Source of the DNA: an uncultured Eubacteriales bacterium | Lineage (GTDB): Bacteria > Bacillota > Clostridia > Oscillospirales > CAG-272 | Direction: 5' to 3' | Assembly: GCA_934373635.1 (NCBI GenBank) | Contig: CAKROZ010000002.1 | Span: 164,224-228,223, forward strand | Length of the DNA: 64,000 nucleotides | Shown: piece after piece, positions 10,230 through 19,449 of the stretch | Numbering within the stretch: position 1 is the stretch's first letter | How the letters are laid out: every line of letters starts with the position of its first letter | Notes under the pieces: model-generated | The model's database searches: none | The model's input: only the letters and a program-made list of their open reading frames with translations | What the model was told of the DNA's origin: nothing | Program-made: the position numbers and the translations under genes

Positions 10230-10550
10230 TCAGCGTCTGACGGTCACGTTCTTCATCCTCTCGACGCCCGAGAGAAGGATCAGGCGCTCGAGCCGCGGGG
10301 AAAGTCCCGTGACCTGTACCGAGGCGCCCATCTCGAGCGCGATCTGTGCCCGCCCGAGGATCAGCCCGATGCCCGAGCTGTCCATGAATTTCACCTCGGA
10401 AAAATCGAGGAGAAGCACCTCGGGATGCTGCTCAAACATTTTTTTATCGATCTTCTCCCGCAAAAAACGGGCGGCGTGGTGGTCGATCTCCCCCGGCAGC
10501 ACTGCCCGCAGTTTATGTTCCTCTTCGAACATGCGGATCTCTTCATTCAT
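10230..10550 (-). CDS. spoIIAA: Anti-sigma F factor antagonist SpoIIAA
   Basis: A 106-residue STAS-domain protein that, when unphosphorylated, displaces SpoIIAB from SigF in the forespore. The phosphorylation site lies in FMDSSGIGLILGRA (Ser in the DSSG motif). It is the first gene of the spoIIA operon. A sigma-H promoter would be expected upstream; I did not find a convincing match, only a TATAAT-like box near 10580. spoIIE, the phosphatase that acts on it, is not in the window. Confidence 0.93.
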   Translation of the reverse strand: MNEEIRMFEEEHKLRAVLPGEIDHHAARFLREKIDKKMFEQHPEVLLLDFSEVKFMDSSGIGLILGRAQIALEMGASVQVTGLSPRLERLILLSGVERMKNVTVRR

Positions 10551-10611
10551 ATTCCTTGCCTTTCGAAAGCCTTTTTTCCTTTATTATAACAATCGGAAAG
10601 CGTAAAAGTTG

Positions 10612-10974
10612 TCATTTTGTGGCAGGGGGGAAAATTTTCCCGTCTTCCGCGTCGATGAGATGGAGCTTTTTCAGGATGTTTTGACGGATCCTTTGTTTTT
10701 TTCGCTTATAGGTGCTCTCGGAACATACGGCGCGGCTGTTCGCGTAGCCGATCTTTGCGCCGATCTCCTCGAGATAAAGGCGCGTCTCCTCGTCGTCGGC
10801 ACATTCCTCGCGTGCTGCCTCGTAGACACGGGCGTTCAGGTATGCGTATTCCATCCGCACGCGGAAATTCCCTTCCCCTGTGCGGAGGATCTCCTCCCTG
10901 CGCGGAAAATCGAGACAGAGCCCCGTCAGGAGCGTATCGAGACCCGTGGGGAGCTTCAAAAGAGTATCCGACAT
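10612..10974 (-). CDS. Small unknown protein, possible phage-type regulator
   Basis: A 120-residue soluble protein I do not recognise with certainty. The last 50 residues (LYLEEIGAKIGYANSRAV, then STYKRKKQRIRQNILKKLHL) resemble the C-terminal helix-turn-helix of ArpU/RinA or DUF1492-type phage transcription factors, where an IG.K.GYS.STVYR pattern is usual. The gene overlaps the end of the 99-residue gene upstream by 19 bp, so translation is coupled. Both are divergent from the S24 repressor and share its operator region. That suggests a small phage-derived control cassette rather than part of the neighbouring spoIIA operon. The role is inference. Confidence 0.55.
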   Translation of the reverse strand: MSDTLLKLPTGLDTLLTGLCLDFPRREEILRTGEGNFRVRMEYAYLNARVYEAAREECADDEETRLYLEEIGAKIGYANSRAVCSESTYKRKKQRIRQNILKKLHLIDAEDGKIFPPATK

Positions 10975-11255
10975 CTGCTCTCCTCCAATTCCGTGCGGAG
11001 CTCGTCCAGCTTGGTTTCGAGTTCGCCGAGATGCTCGAGCGCCGCGCGGGATTCCTCCACCAGCTCCTCGAGGGAGGCGACAAGCTTCTTCGGCTCACCG
11101 CCCGTCGTACAGAGCGTTTCTACCACCATATCGCGAATGTTCAATTTTCTGTCCGTCTCGCGGATCTGCTCGGCGATGCGACGGATGTCCGTCCGTATCT
11201 CCCCCGGCGTGCGATACAGGGCGCCGTATGGGTATGCAAACTCTTCGTTTCTCAT
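10956..11255 (-). CDS. Small coiled-coil protein of the S24 cassette, function unknown
   Basis: A 99-residue, highly charged helical protein (IRRIAEQIRETDRKLNIRDM, then a long Glu/Leu-rich segment LEELVEESRAALEHLGELET). The heptad-like pattern suggests a coiled coil. The ATG is preceded by an AGGAAAG ribosome-binding site. It is the first gene of the leftward transcript from the operator region at 11361-11537, and its 3' end overlaps the next gene. It resembles the N-terminal coiled-coil half of DUF1492-like phage proteins, with the downstream gene as the second half; that pairing is inference. Confidence 0.6.
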   Translation of the reverse strand: MRNEEFAYPYGALYRTPGEIRTDIRRIAEQIRETDRKLNIRDMVVETLCTTGGEPKKLVASLEELVEESRAALEHLGELETKLDELRTELEESRCRILF

Positions 11256-11409
11256 GTTTTCTTTCCTTCTTTTTTATAGTACCGTTTTCCGCTTTCGCAG
11301 TGTTTTTCCGTGTCGGTACCGTCTCCTCCCCGAAACGGATGCCGTCACTTTCTGTCGTAAAGTCACTTAGCCCGTGAATTTTCGTGAATAAGTAACTTGT
11401 TACGTGACT

Positions 11410-11438
11410 ATAATAGCAGAAGAAAAGTCACTTGTCAA
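11410..11438 (-). promoter_or_regulatory. Leftward promoter of the S24 cassette
   Basis: Minus strand TTGACA (11433-11438), 17-bp spacer, TATTAT (11410-11415). The -35 lies inside operator 3, and operator 2 abuts the -10. Confidence 0.75.
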
Positions 11439-11478
11439 GTGATTTTTCGAAAAAAATAAGAAATTTTCGAAAAACTAT

Positions 11479-11507
11479 TGCACATTGAGTGACTTTATGC
11501 TACAATA
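11479..11507 (+). promoter_or_regulatory. Rightward promoter of the S24 repressor
   Basis: TTGCAC (11479-11484), 17-bp spacer, TACAAT (11502-11507), with operator 4 beginning 12 bp after the -10. Confidence 0.75.
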
Positions 11508-11585
11508 TATTTTACAAAGTAACATGATACGTGATTTTTCGACAAAACACGAAGCATCACGACTTCGCACGGAAAGGAGTGTGCT

Positions 11586-12209
11586 ATGCTATCCAATAAT
11601 CTTCACAAGTTTCGTCGGCAATCCGGGCTTACCCTTGAGGAGGTCGCCGAAAAGATCGGGACGAGCAAGCAGACCATACACCGATACGAAAACGGTGTCA
11701 TCTCCAACGTCCCCGCGGACAAGGTAGAGGCACTCGCCCGCGTGTTCGGTACCACGCCGTCGGAGCTCATGGGCTGGCGGGCGGACGGCGGCTTTTCCTA
11801 TGAAAATCTCATGCCGGTCAAAGCAAAAAAGCTTCCGATTCTCGGACGAATTGCCTGCGGAAAGCCGATTTACGCCGAGGAGGAGCATGAAAGCTACGTT
11901 TTGAGCGATACGGTGCCGAACGCGGACTTCTGCCTCAAGGCAGTCGGTGACTCGATGATCGGGGCGCGCATTTACGACGGGGACATCGTCTTCATCCGCT
12001 CGCAGGAGAGCGTCGACAACGGAGAGATTGCCGCCGTCATCATTGACGACGAGGCGACACTCAAGCGTGTTTATTTTTACCCCGAAAAACAAAAACTGAT
12101 TCTTTCCCCCGAAAATCCGCATTACGAGCCGCTTGTCTACCTTGGCGGGGAGCTCGACCATATCAAGATCATCGGGAAAGCGGTGGCGTTTCAGAGTGTT
12201 GTAAGATGA
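11586..12209 (+). CDS. XRE-family HTH / S24 peptidase-like repressor
   Basis: A 207-residue LexA/CI-like regulator. Residues 3-60 form an XRE helix-turn-helix (LTLEEVAEKIGTSKQTIHRYENG). Residues 75-205 form an S24 peptidase-type domain. The self-cleavage parts are present: the C-G scissile pair in GRIACGKP, Ser in KAVGDSMIG and Lys in ATLKRVYF. This suggests a repressor that inactivates itself with RecA after DNA damage, as in prophages, or a stress regulator of HdiR type. The ATG follows a good AAAGGAG site. Its divergent promoter region holds four matching operators, so it most likely controls itself and the two small leftward genes. No other phage genes are present. Confidence 0.88.
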   Translation: MLSNNLHKFRRQSGLTLEEVAEKIGTSKQTIHRYENGVISNVPADKVEALARVFGTTPSELMGWRADGGFSYENLMPVKAKKLPILGRIACGKPIYAEEEHESYVLSDTVPNADFCLKAVGDSMIGARIYDGDIVFIRSQESVDNGEIAAVIIDDEATLKRVYFYPEKQKLILSPENPHYEPLVYLGGELDHIKIIGKAVAFQSVVR

Positions 12210-12216
12210 TTTGGAT

Positions 12217-12240
12217 AATTATGAATTATGAATTAGGTGC
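12217..12240. repeat. GAATTAT heptamer repeat, copy 1
   Basis: AATTATGAATTATGAATTA followed by GGTGC. The same heptamer array plus GGTGCGGGG-like flank recurs in other intergenic gaps (19450, 23503, 33163 and 47252). Confidence 0.7.
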
Positions 12241-12271
12241 GGAGTCGGGCGATTGCGGGTTGAGAGTTTAT

Positions 12272-12299
12272 AAAAGGCGCGGAGGGGACCGCGCCTTTT
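12272..12299 (+). terminator. Terminator after the S24 repressor
   Basis: AAAAGGCGCGG (12272-12282) pairs with CCGCGCCTTTT (12289-12299). A second stem (12379-12406, AGCGCAGGGTTCC type, then CTTTTG) follows. Confidence 0.85.
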
Positions 12300-12426
12300 T
12301 GCTTTTTCGGTGATGATGGTTGCTTTCGATGTTTTGCGATTTTCTCTTCCCCAACGATTGGCAGAAAGCCGATAAAAAAGCGCAGGGTTCCTTGGAACCT
12401 TGCGCTCTTTTGTTTGTCATTGGGTT

Positions 12427-12458
12427 CTTGCCGTCCCCGGGGGTACGGGGACGGCAAG
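12427..12458 (-). terminator. Terminator of the giant secreted-protein gene
   Basis: CTTGCCGTCCCC (12427-12438) pairs with GGGGACGGCAAG (12447-12458), 4 bp beyond the stop codon on the minus strand. Confidence 0.75.
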
Positions 12459-12462
12459 GTTT

Positions 12463-15400
12463 TTACAGGTCGGAGGGGGCAATCGGCTTGCCTGCTTTAA
12501 CATAATCTTCCGCCGAGGCGGCGTAGGCGTAGAGTCTCGCGGCGAAGTCGGGGATGAAGTCCGCCTTGATACCTACGACGTAGGTATCGAGATCGTAGGA
12601 GCCTTTGGCAATGACGGTCGAACCGTCGGTATCCTTCGCGGTCAGGGTGAGGGGCTTTCTCATATCGGCAACCGACATGGTGACGAGGATGTACGCGTCA
12701 CCGCCTTCGGTATAGTTGAAGTTATGGGAGACTTCCTTTCCGCTGTTGTCCGTATAGGAGACCGTCAGTATGCCGCGGAAGTCACTCTTGACACGGAAGG
12801 CGAAGGCGGGCGTGTCGTCAAGGCTCAGGCTCGCGCCGAAGAGGACCTTCGAGAGCGTGCCGAGATCTGCTACCTGTTCGCTGTAGTCCGGCGTTGAGGG
12901 CGTTCTGCCTTCGAGGAGGGCATCCACTCTCGCGGTGTCGCGATCTGCGGCAGGGGTGAAGTAGCAATATGCCGCGCGGATGTAGGCGAGCATATCTACG
13001 ACGAGCTGTTCCGTCTCTTTGCTCGGGTCACCCGCGAGGAGCTTCTCCGCGTAAGCACAGACGGAAAGCGTCATGGTCTTCTCATACTCCGTTCCGTCAC
13101 TCGACTTCGCGGAAATCACAAGGGAAATGTCGTTTGCCGCGTCCCTCGGGGTCATATCGGCGTAAGAAATCACGTAGTAGGACTTGCCGTCGCTCAGGGT
13201 AACGGTACTGTCGAGCGTGTATTCCTTGCCACCGAGCGTGACACCCGTAATCACCGTTGCATCCGCGGGGATGTACAGGTTGTAGGTGAAGTTTGCGGTG
13301 AGGGTAAGATTCTCCTTCATGGGAAGCAGGAAGACGAAAGTCGGAGATATCGCAACGTCACCCGTCAGAGGCGTATCGTACCGGTAAATGCCCGTGATGT
13401 ACTTATCACCCGTCGGGATCTCGGTATCGTTCGTCGGGATCTCGCCCTTCTTCCAGAGCTCCTTCGTCTCGCTTGTACCGTTCTTCCACGTGACGGTCGC
13501 GGTATCCGCGCTCGCGCAGGTCTCATAGAGAAGTGTGCCGCGATAGGTAGTGTTGAAAATGGTGATCGCCATTTCGGTAGGAGCAACGCGAGCGTAGACC
13601 AAATCGTCGGAGGCAAAGGTCGTGTTGGCAACCTTCGCATCGGTCACGAAGCGACAACCCGCCCCGAAGGTAACGGGAAACTGAGCATGTACGTTGAATT
13701 TGCCTGTTTCCGCGAAGATCAGGGTGTTCTCGATGGTTGCGGTACCCGAGCTTGCCGTTTCGTTGTCCTTATGGTACTCGTCTGTAAGAGCAAAACCGCC
13801 TTTGATGTAGATCTCACTGTTCTTGATGGTTGCCGTGAAGCCGTTGCCAGAACGTGCGCCGAGGATGGCCTTGACTTCCGACGCGATAAAGCAATTGTCA
13901 ATTGTCAGTTTTCCGATGCTGTGCTTGAATTGGAAGAGACCGGTGTTATCGCTGACATCGGCAAGGTAGGTAATGTTCGAGAAGTACGCCGTACCGTTCA
14001 GTACAAGAATTGCACACGTGCCCGACAGACGGAAATTCTCCCTGTCGTAGACGGTACCCTTGGCGTCCGTACCGACTTTCAGCGTGGAATTCTCCGACAC
14101 CATCATCGCAAATCCGCCCGTATTGGAGCGAAGGTATGCGCCGGGCTTCGAGGAATAGACATACGCGGTCTTGCCGGATGCCACATCGATCAGGTTGCCG
14201 CGGCCTTCGACCTTGGTCGAGGTGGTGTAGGTGTGTCCGTTGATGTCAAGCTCGATACCGTTGCCGTTGAGGTAAAGCTCCGCATTCGGGATGTCGTAGT
14301 CGGTGTGCATGATGACACGGGAGGCATCGGTGATGGCTTCCACAGCCTTCTTAAAGGTTGCGAAGTCGGTCTCGGTGTACGCCTCGATCTTTCCGTCGGG
14401 GCGAATGACGACAAAAGACATTCTGACACGATTCACACGCGCGGTCGCTACGATGCCGGCGCCCGCCATGTAATCTTCTACCGCGAGGTTCGTAATGATG
14501 CCGCCGTTCATGACGTAGATCCACTCGCCGTTCGGGATGAAGGCATAGCGATCGTCCGATGTGTCAATGCTTGCGAAAACCACCGGGTTCGCACAGGTGA
14601 TCGTCGTACCGGGGAGCCAGTAATCCTTCGAGGACACGGCGCCGCTCTTCCACTCGACGGTGACAACATCGGTCAGCTTCGCCGTGCGGTATGCTACGGT
14701 GTAGGTATGCGTCTTGCCGTTTCCGTCGGTGAAGGTCACCGTCGGTGCGTGAGCCACGCAGAGCTCGTTCCCTGTCGTAAAGCCGGAGGGCATATGAGTG
14801 AGTGAAACATTGCCCGAAAGGTTCAGGATAAAGCTACCCGCTTTTCCTACCGCGGCACCGTAAACAAGGGAGTCGGAGATATTCAGGCTACCCGTGCCCT
14901 CATCCGTGCCGACAAAGGAAGCGTCCATGCTGAGGTAAATTTTACATTTCGATGCCGTCAAATTGCCTGTGCACTCAGACTTCACGTTCATTACGCATCC
15001 GTTTGTAAAAATCGTCGCGTTCTCTAATGTGATATTGACAGAGCCGTAATCATTCATCGCGGTTATCGCACTTTTTACGTAGTAGATCCCACCGTCAACA
15101 TGAAGATTGTACGTGTATATCGTCCCCTGTGACTTGCCATTGTCATAGAGGCGTGCAGCGTATATCGTCAGGTTGTCACCGACGTAAATGTTACCGTCGA
15201 GTGCCTTAACGGTACCGATGTACACGTGACTGCCCCCGCGACTGTAGTTTAGAATGAGATTACCGTCAGCATTAATTGCGGCGCCCTTTTTGCTTGAATA
15301 GATATAATAACTTTTCGTTCCTTTGAAGCTATAAAAATAATTTGACGTCGTTATACTATGTCCGTTTAAATCGATATATATATCGACAACATTTTCTTTA

Positions 15401-18400
15401 TTGCTGGTATTGATGCCGACCGTGCCCGTCATATTCCTGCAAAAAGTAACAGTGATTCTCCCGTTTGCTTTGTTGGCGCCCAGTATCTCCAATCGTTTCC
15501 CGATTTCAGAAAAGCTCTCCGAACAGATATACTCTACCGTAGAGAAATAGGAAATGGTAGCGTAAACTTCTTTCTCTCTTTCCCCGATATGGTTCGCCTC
15601 GGCATAGATGGTAGCGCCCTTCAGAGAATCGGGAATCGCATCGAATGTGAGAAGATTACCTTTCGCATCCTTAAAAATCCATTTATCGTCCGTCGAAAAA
15701 AGCCAACCTTCAATGACAAGCCCATTGCGCGTTGGGACAGTGCCTACAAGCCACTTGCCAATCGTTCCATCCTGCCAGATGACAGTAACAAAATTTCTTT
15801 CGAATTCGGTATAGATGCTTGAGGTAGCGTCAATAGTCTTACCGAGGAATTTCGTCAGTTCTTCCGAAGGAACGAAATGCGTGGTTTTTGTCATGGTTAT
15901 CAAACCATCGACAAGTTTTGTATTCGACGAACCGATTGCGGGAATCAGGCACCCTTCACCGATGACAATGCGTCCCTTCGCACCGGCGACGTTGACGTTA
16001 CCGTCGTACACTTCGGTATTTGTCATATAAACCGTGCCCGAAGGGTCGGCACCTGTGGCACCCGGATCTTTTGTTACGAAACTTGCTCCTTTTCCGCCCA
16101 TATGAATACGGCAATTCTTTATATGGATTTCCGCACCGTTTGCATTCTGGAAAGAGATAAAGGAACGTGTTGTGTAAATTTCCGCGTTAAGAATTCTGAA
16201 ATCCTTCAGCCCGGTTCGTGTAATAATTGGCGCCTTAAAGTCGTTGAGGGTAGCGAAATAATGACCGCCGTCAATCGTAACGGGGTAGTCAAATTCCGAA
16301 TTGATCAGACAACCACCCGACATAGTGAGATTTTCGCCCTTAAAAGTTTTGTCCAGCGTCGGATTATAAACGGTACCGAGGATAAGTTCGCCTTTCATCT
16401 TATCAAAGATGGCCGGAGTTGTTTTATCTTTGGCTGCGTAGCTCTGTTCTTTCCCGTCAATGACAACGGGAACAATGCGCAAGTAACCGCCCTTCTTCGA
16501 GGAATAAAGGCGCGTGGTCGCGGTGATCTGGAATGGAGAATACTTTGCTACGTCGGCATTTCCGTTCGATGTGATTGTATGTCCGTTCAAATCAATGTAA
16601 ACATTGCCGACACTGATCGACGCCTCAACATAGTAATCACAAGCGAAAACAAAGGTTGTGTCATTCCTGGCACCCGTAAGAGCAGCAGGAATCTGTGATT
16701 CTTCTTTCAAAACGGTGACCTTCCCGTCCCTGCTATACAAGTATGCGCAATAGTCCCTCACCGTCTCGCTCTCCGGATAAACATCAAAATGTCTATCGAT
16801 GTCTGCGGCAGTAACCTTTGTCAGCGGGATGCCGTGGATGCGGTCACGCACCCATTCCTTAAAGATGTGAAGTGTGCCGTCCGATAATTCCACCGCTGCC
16901 GTAAATCCAATGCCCGGGGAGGGCATCGAGCCATAGAGGGCAGGAACGTCTTTCACAAGGACGGTACCATCCAAGTTATAGAAGGTGTAGTATGCCTTTC
17001 TGACCGTTCTCGTGAAGACGTAAGTGCCGTTGCCCTTATCCTCCGCATCAAACCCCTCATGAGTGAAATCGCCGGTAAATCCGTTCATGACAAGGGTCAT
17101 CGGACGATCAATGACAAGCACATTCGTAAGGTTTCGAAGAAGTTCTAAGGTCCCGCCCTCCCGAAGTACTGCGAGTGCCTCGGTGACACTGCCATACTCG
17201 ACACCGTTCACGCGAGCCGCGGGCGACTTCGGAAGCTCATACTCAGTGCTCCACATAACGTCACGGTACATCTTCTGATTGAGATTGGTCATCTGATTGT
17301 CAAAGAGCTCGGAGAGAGAACCGTTATACGCCTTATCAAAAGTCTGAAGGGTGACGTTATCAAAGCAGAGCGTCGCGCCCTCGGGATTATTGCTCGCGGG
17401 AATGAAGCGGTAATCGTCGATCTTGACAATCGAAGGATTTCTTATCTCATTCCAGTAGTTTTGGCTCAGCGTAACGATACGTTCCCCGTTGATGAAGAGA
17501 GCGGTAGACAAATCGGTACCCGTTTTCCCCCTTGATTGTGACACGAGGGTGACATGCGCCCATTCTCCCGCGCCAAATTCAACGGATCTGCCACCCATAG
17601 AGAGTACCATTTTTCCGTTCTTGCGTGCAACGGTAAGAAGCGTTGAATAATAAGAGTTACCACCACTGTTTCTGCCAATCTGGTTGAATGATCCTTCCGC
17701 AACCACGTCCTCAAAAGAAATGTCGAATTCAACGGCAAAGTAAGAAAGGTTCTCGAGCATCGACTGACCGAACGGCATCGACATGTAACCTCCGGATCCT
17801 TTAGGATTGGAGTTGCCGGACGCATCAAGTGTAGCATAGTAACGATAATAGCCGTTGCCGTTCGCAAAAGCAATTCCTGACTTGCCGTAAGTTGCATCAG
17901 CCCCGCCCGGATGAGACATTCCGTCGCTTTCGCAGTCGTTCGAATAAACAATTTTTCCTGTAGTTGGCGCTTTTTTCTCTACATACGAGGGGTAAAGGTC
18001 AAAATGAGAATAGATCTCTCCCGCAGTAACGGCAGTCAGGGGAGATTCACCAAACACCAGCCATTCCTTGAAAACATGATACCCGTTTGCATCATCAAAA
18101 ACAAGCTGCAATCTCGTTCCCTCGTAAATCGGAAGGGCACCGATGGGAACGGGAATGTCCTCACCTTCCGGTTCACCGTAGGGACCGTCCGGGTAGAAGG
18201 TGAAATACGCAAAGCGATCGGTCTTTCGGAAGGAATAAATGGTGTTTCCGTCCCGATCGAAGGTTGACAAAGCGAAATCCCCCGGCTTCCATGTGAATCT
18301 GTGGCCGTTGGCATTCACGGTAACCGCACTCGTAATTGTCACGTTTGAGGCATCATCGTAAAGCTTTACCTCATAGCCGTCCTTCGCGGCATCAAACGCC

Positions 18401-19266
18401 GCCTGTACGCTGTCATAGGCGGTCTCATAGCCTGCAAGATTATAAACACCTGCACGCGTCCTGCCATAGGGGAATTTATAGCCTTTGTGATAGGCGACAT
18501 CGTATTCCGCCTCCTCGAGAGAATGTTCGTTTCCGTCAAAAAGTCCCGTGAGGTTACCGTCATAATCTTTTCCGTAAATCGCCATCTTTACGTTGTCGAT
18601 GCACACGGTCGCATCGCTTACGGCCTGTTTGAAAGACTGAATGCGGAAGCCGACAAGGTTCAGCGACCCTTTATAAAGCACGGACTTCTGTGTAAAAGCG
18701 AGCTTTCCGTTCACGTAAGTCAGAAGAACCGAATTATCCTCTTCAACGACATTCTTATTGTCGACTTTACAATCGATCTGCAAAACGTATGTGATATGTA
18801 CCCACGAATAGCTATCGCCGGGAATCTCGAAGGTTTCGTTCGTCGTTATGGCGGTAAGTTGTGCGATACCGTCCGCATTAGACGAAACGGACATGGTATG
18901 AGTTCCCCTTGCCGAACCACCCTCGCCACGCGTCATAAAGTATAGGTTTGTTCCCTTCCCCGACTCGTAGGTCGTTTCGGTCATCAGGTCGAAGTCAAGC
19001 GTCAAATATGCCCACGTACCATCGAACGCGTCACCCTGCGTTGCTCCGAAGTCATAGTAATTACGCGACGCCGTATAGATGTACGACAAGTAAGAGTTCC
19101 CGTCCATTTCGTTGGTATGAATTCTGCCGGATGCCGTTTCGCCGGTGTCACAATTGTCATCTATCAGGATTTTCTTTGAGTAATCTGCCGACGAAGCCAC
19201 CGCAAAGACGCCGCAAAGCATCGCGAGGACAAGAAACAATATCACAAGTTTGCCCGTTTTTTTCAT
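12463..19266 (-). CDS. Very large secreted modular protein (2267 residues), beta-helix type, function unknown
   Basis: Residues 1-27 are a signal peptide (hydrophobic LVILFLVLAMLCGVFAVA, cut near ASS-ADY). Two related N-terminal modules follow (about 30-440 and 440-880). Each starts with a jelly-roll, concanavalin-like region (KILIDDNCDTGE; KIVYSNDCESDG), then a hydrophobic turn and a FKEW motif. Next come three beta-helix modules marked by IDLNGHTITS, IDLNGHSITTS and LDINGHTYTTS, each with YSSK-G-YL further on. Each ends with a TVxWxxGxxxxxxWxxGT motif. The C-terminal 250 residues form a separate domain. No LPXTG, S-layer or lipobox is seen, so it is probably released or held non-covalently. 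Pectin-lyase-like folds are common in glycan-binding proteins, but no catalytic residues stand out. Single-gene transcript. Confidence 0.75.
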   Translation of the reverse strand: MKKTGKLVILFLVLAMLCGVFAVASSADYSKKILIDDNCDTGETASGRIHTNEMDGNSYLSYIYTASRNYYDFGATQGDAFDGTWAYLTLDFDLMTETTYESGKGTNLYFMTRGEGGSARGTHTMSVSSNADGIAQLTAITTNETFEIPGDSYSWVHITYVLQIDCKVDNKNVVEEDNSVLLTYVNGKLAFTQKSVLYKGSLNLVGFRIQSFKQAVSDATVCIDNVKMAIYGKDYDGNLTGLFDGNEHSLEEAEYDVAYHKGYKFPYGRTRAGVYNLAGYETAYDSVQAAFDAAKDGYEVKLYDDASNVTITSAVTVNANGHRFTWKPGDFALSTFDRDGNTIYSFRKTDRFAYFTFYPDGPYGEPEGEDIPVPIGALPIYEGTRLQLVFDDANGYHVFKEWLVFGESPLTAVTAGEIYSHFDLYPSYVEKKAPTTGKIVYSNDCESDGMSHPGGADATYGKSGIAFANGNGYYRYYATLDASGNSNPKGSGGYMSMPFGQSMLENLSYFAVEFDISFEDVVAEGSFNQIGRNSGGNSYYSTLLTVARKNGKMVLSMGGRSVEFGAGEWAHVTLVSQSRGKTGTDLSTALFINGERIVTLSQNYWNEIRNPSIVKIDDYRFIPASNNPEGATLCFDNVTLQTFDKAYNGSLSELFDNQMTNLNQKMYRDVMWSTEYELPKSPAARVNGVEYGSVTEALAVLREGGTLELLRNLTNVLVIDRPMTLVMNGFTGDFTHEGFDAEDKGNGTYVFTRTVRKAYYTFYNLDGTVLVKDVPALYGSMPSPGIGFTAAVELSDGTLHIFKEWVRDRIHGIPLTKVTAADIDRHFDVYPESETVRDYCAYLYSRDGKVTVLKEESQIPAALTGARNDTTFVFACDYYVEASISVGNVYIDLNGHTITSNGNADVAKYSPFQITATTRLYSSKKGGYLRIVPVVIDGKEQSYAAKDKTTPAIFDKMKGELILGTVYNPTLDKTFKGENLTMSGGCLINSEFDYPVTIDGGHYFATLNDFKAPIITRTGLKDFRILNAEIYTTRSFISFQNANGAEIHIKNCRIHMGGKGASFVTKDPGATGADPSGTVYMTNTEVYDGNVNVAGAKGRIVIGEGCLIPAIGSSNTKLVDGLITMTKTTHFVPSEELTKFLGKTIDATSSIYTEFERNFVTVIWQDGTIGKWLVGTVPTRNGLVIEGWLFSTDDKWIFKDAKGNLLTFDAIPDSLKGATIYAEANHIGEREKEVYATISYFSTVEYICSESFSEIGKRLEILGANKANGRITVTFCRNMTGTVGINTSNKENVVDIYIDLNGHSITTSNYFYSFKGTKSYYIYSSKKGAAINADGNLILNYSRGGSHVYIGTVKALDGNIYVGDNLTIYAARLYDNGKSQGTIYTYNLHVDGGIYYVKSAITAMNDYGSVNITLENATIFTNGCVMNVKSECTGNLTASKCKIYLSMDASFVGTDEGTGSLNISDSLVYGAAVGKAGSFILNLSGNVSLTHMPSGFTTGNELCVAHAPTVTFTDGNGKTHTYTVAYRTAKLTDVVTVEWKSGAVSSKDYWLPGTTITCANPVVFASIDTSDDRYAFIPNGEWIYVMNGGIITNLAVEDYMAGAGIVATARVNRVRMSFVVIRPDGKIEAYTETDFATFKKAVEAITDASRVIMHTDYDIPNAELYLNGNGIELDINGHTYTTSTKVEGRGNLIDVASGKTAYVYSSKPGAYLRSNTGGFAMMVSENSTLKVGTDAKGTVYDRENFRLSGTCAILVLNGTAYFSNITYLADVSDNTGLFQFKHSIGKLTIDNCFIASEVKAILGARSGNGFTATIKNSEIYIKGGFALTDEYHKDNETASSGTATIENTLIFAETGKFNVHAQFPVTFGAGCRFVTDAKVANTTFASDDLVYARVAPTEMAITIFNTTYRGTLLYETCASADTATVTWKNGTSETKELWKKGEIPTNDTEIPTGDKYITGIYRYDTPLTGDVAISPTFVFLLPMKENLTLTANFTYNLYIPADATVITGVTLGGKEYTLDSTVTLSDGKSYYVISYADMTPRDAANDISLVISAKSSDGTEYEKTMTLSVCAYAEKLLAGDPSKETEQLVVDMLAYIRAAYCYFTPAADRDTARVDALLEGRTPSTPDYSEQVADLGTLSKVLFGASLSLDDTPAFAFRVKSDFRGILTVSYTDNSGKEVSHNFNYTEGGDAYILVTMSVADMRKPLTLTAKDTDGSTVIAKGSYDLDTYVVGIKADFIPDFAARLYAYAASAEDYVKAGKPIAPSDL

Positions 19267-19367
19267 AAATCTCTCCTCTTCATAGAAAAATTCATCTATT
19301 TGCCCTATTTGCCACCGTACCGAAGACGTCTTCTTCGAGAAAGCGGCAGACTTATAGTTTTATATAT

Positions 19368-19373
19368 ATTATA
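19368..19373 (-). promoter_or_regulatory. Extended -10 promoter for the giant secreted-protein gene
   Basis: Minus strand TGCTATAAT gives an extended -10 about 100 bp before the start codon; the -35 is poor. Confidence 0.45.
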
Positions 19374-19449
19374 GCAGATATAAAAAGAAAATTCCATAGG
19401 CAAAAGGACGATTTTCGCTCGCGTTTTATATGCAAAATATACAAAAGAA

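Larger units (their letters stand above)
11361..11537. promoter_or_regulatory. Four 19-bp operators between divergent promoters
   Basis: Copies: AGTCACTTAGCCCGTGAAT (11361-11379), AGTAACTTGTTACGTGACT (11391-11409), AGTCACTTGTCAAGTGATT (11426-11444) and AGTAACATGATACGTGATT (11519-11537). Each is an imperfect dyad with AGTMAC-type half-sites. Two cover the leftward promoter and one lies just after the start point of the rightward promoter. That is what an autoregulating S24 repressor would need. Confidence 0.8.

Noticed and set aside
13687..14805. A 372-codon frame on the plus strand inside the giant secreted-protein gene
   Set aside because: It is antisense to a well-supported exported protein, lacks a ribosome-binding site and has no recognisable domain.
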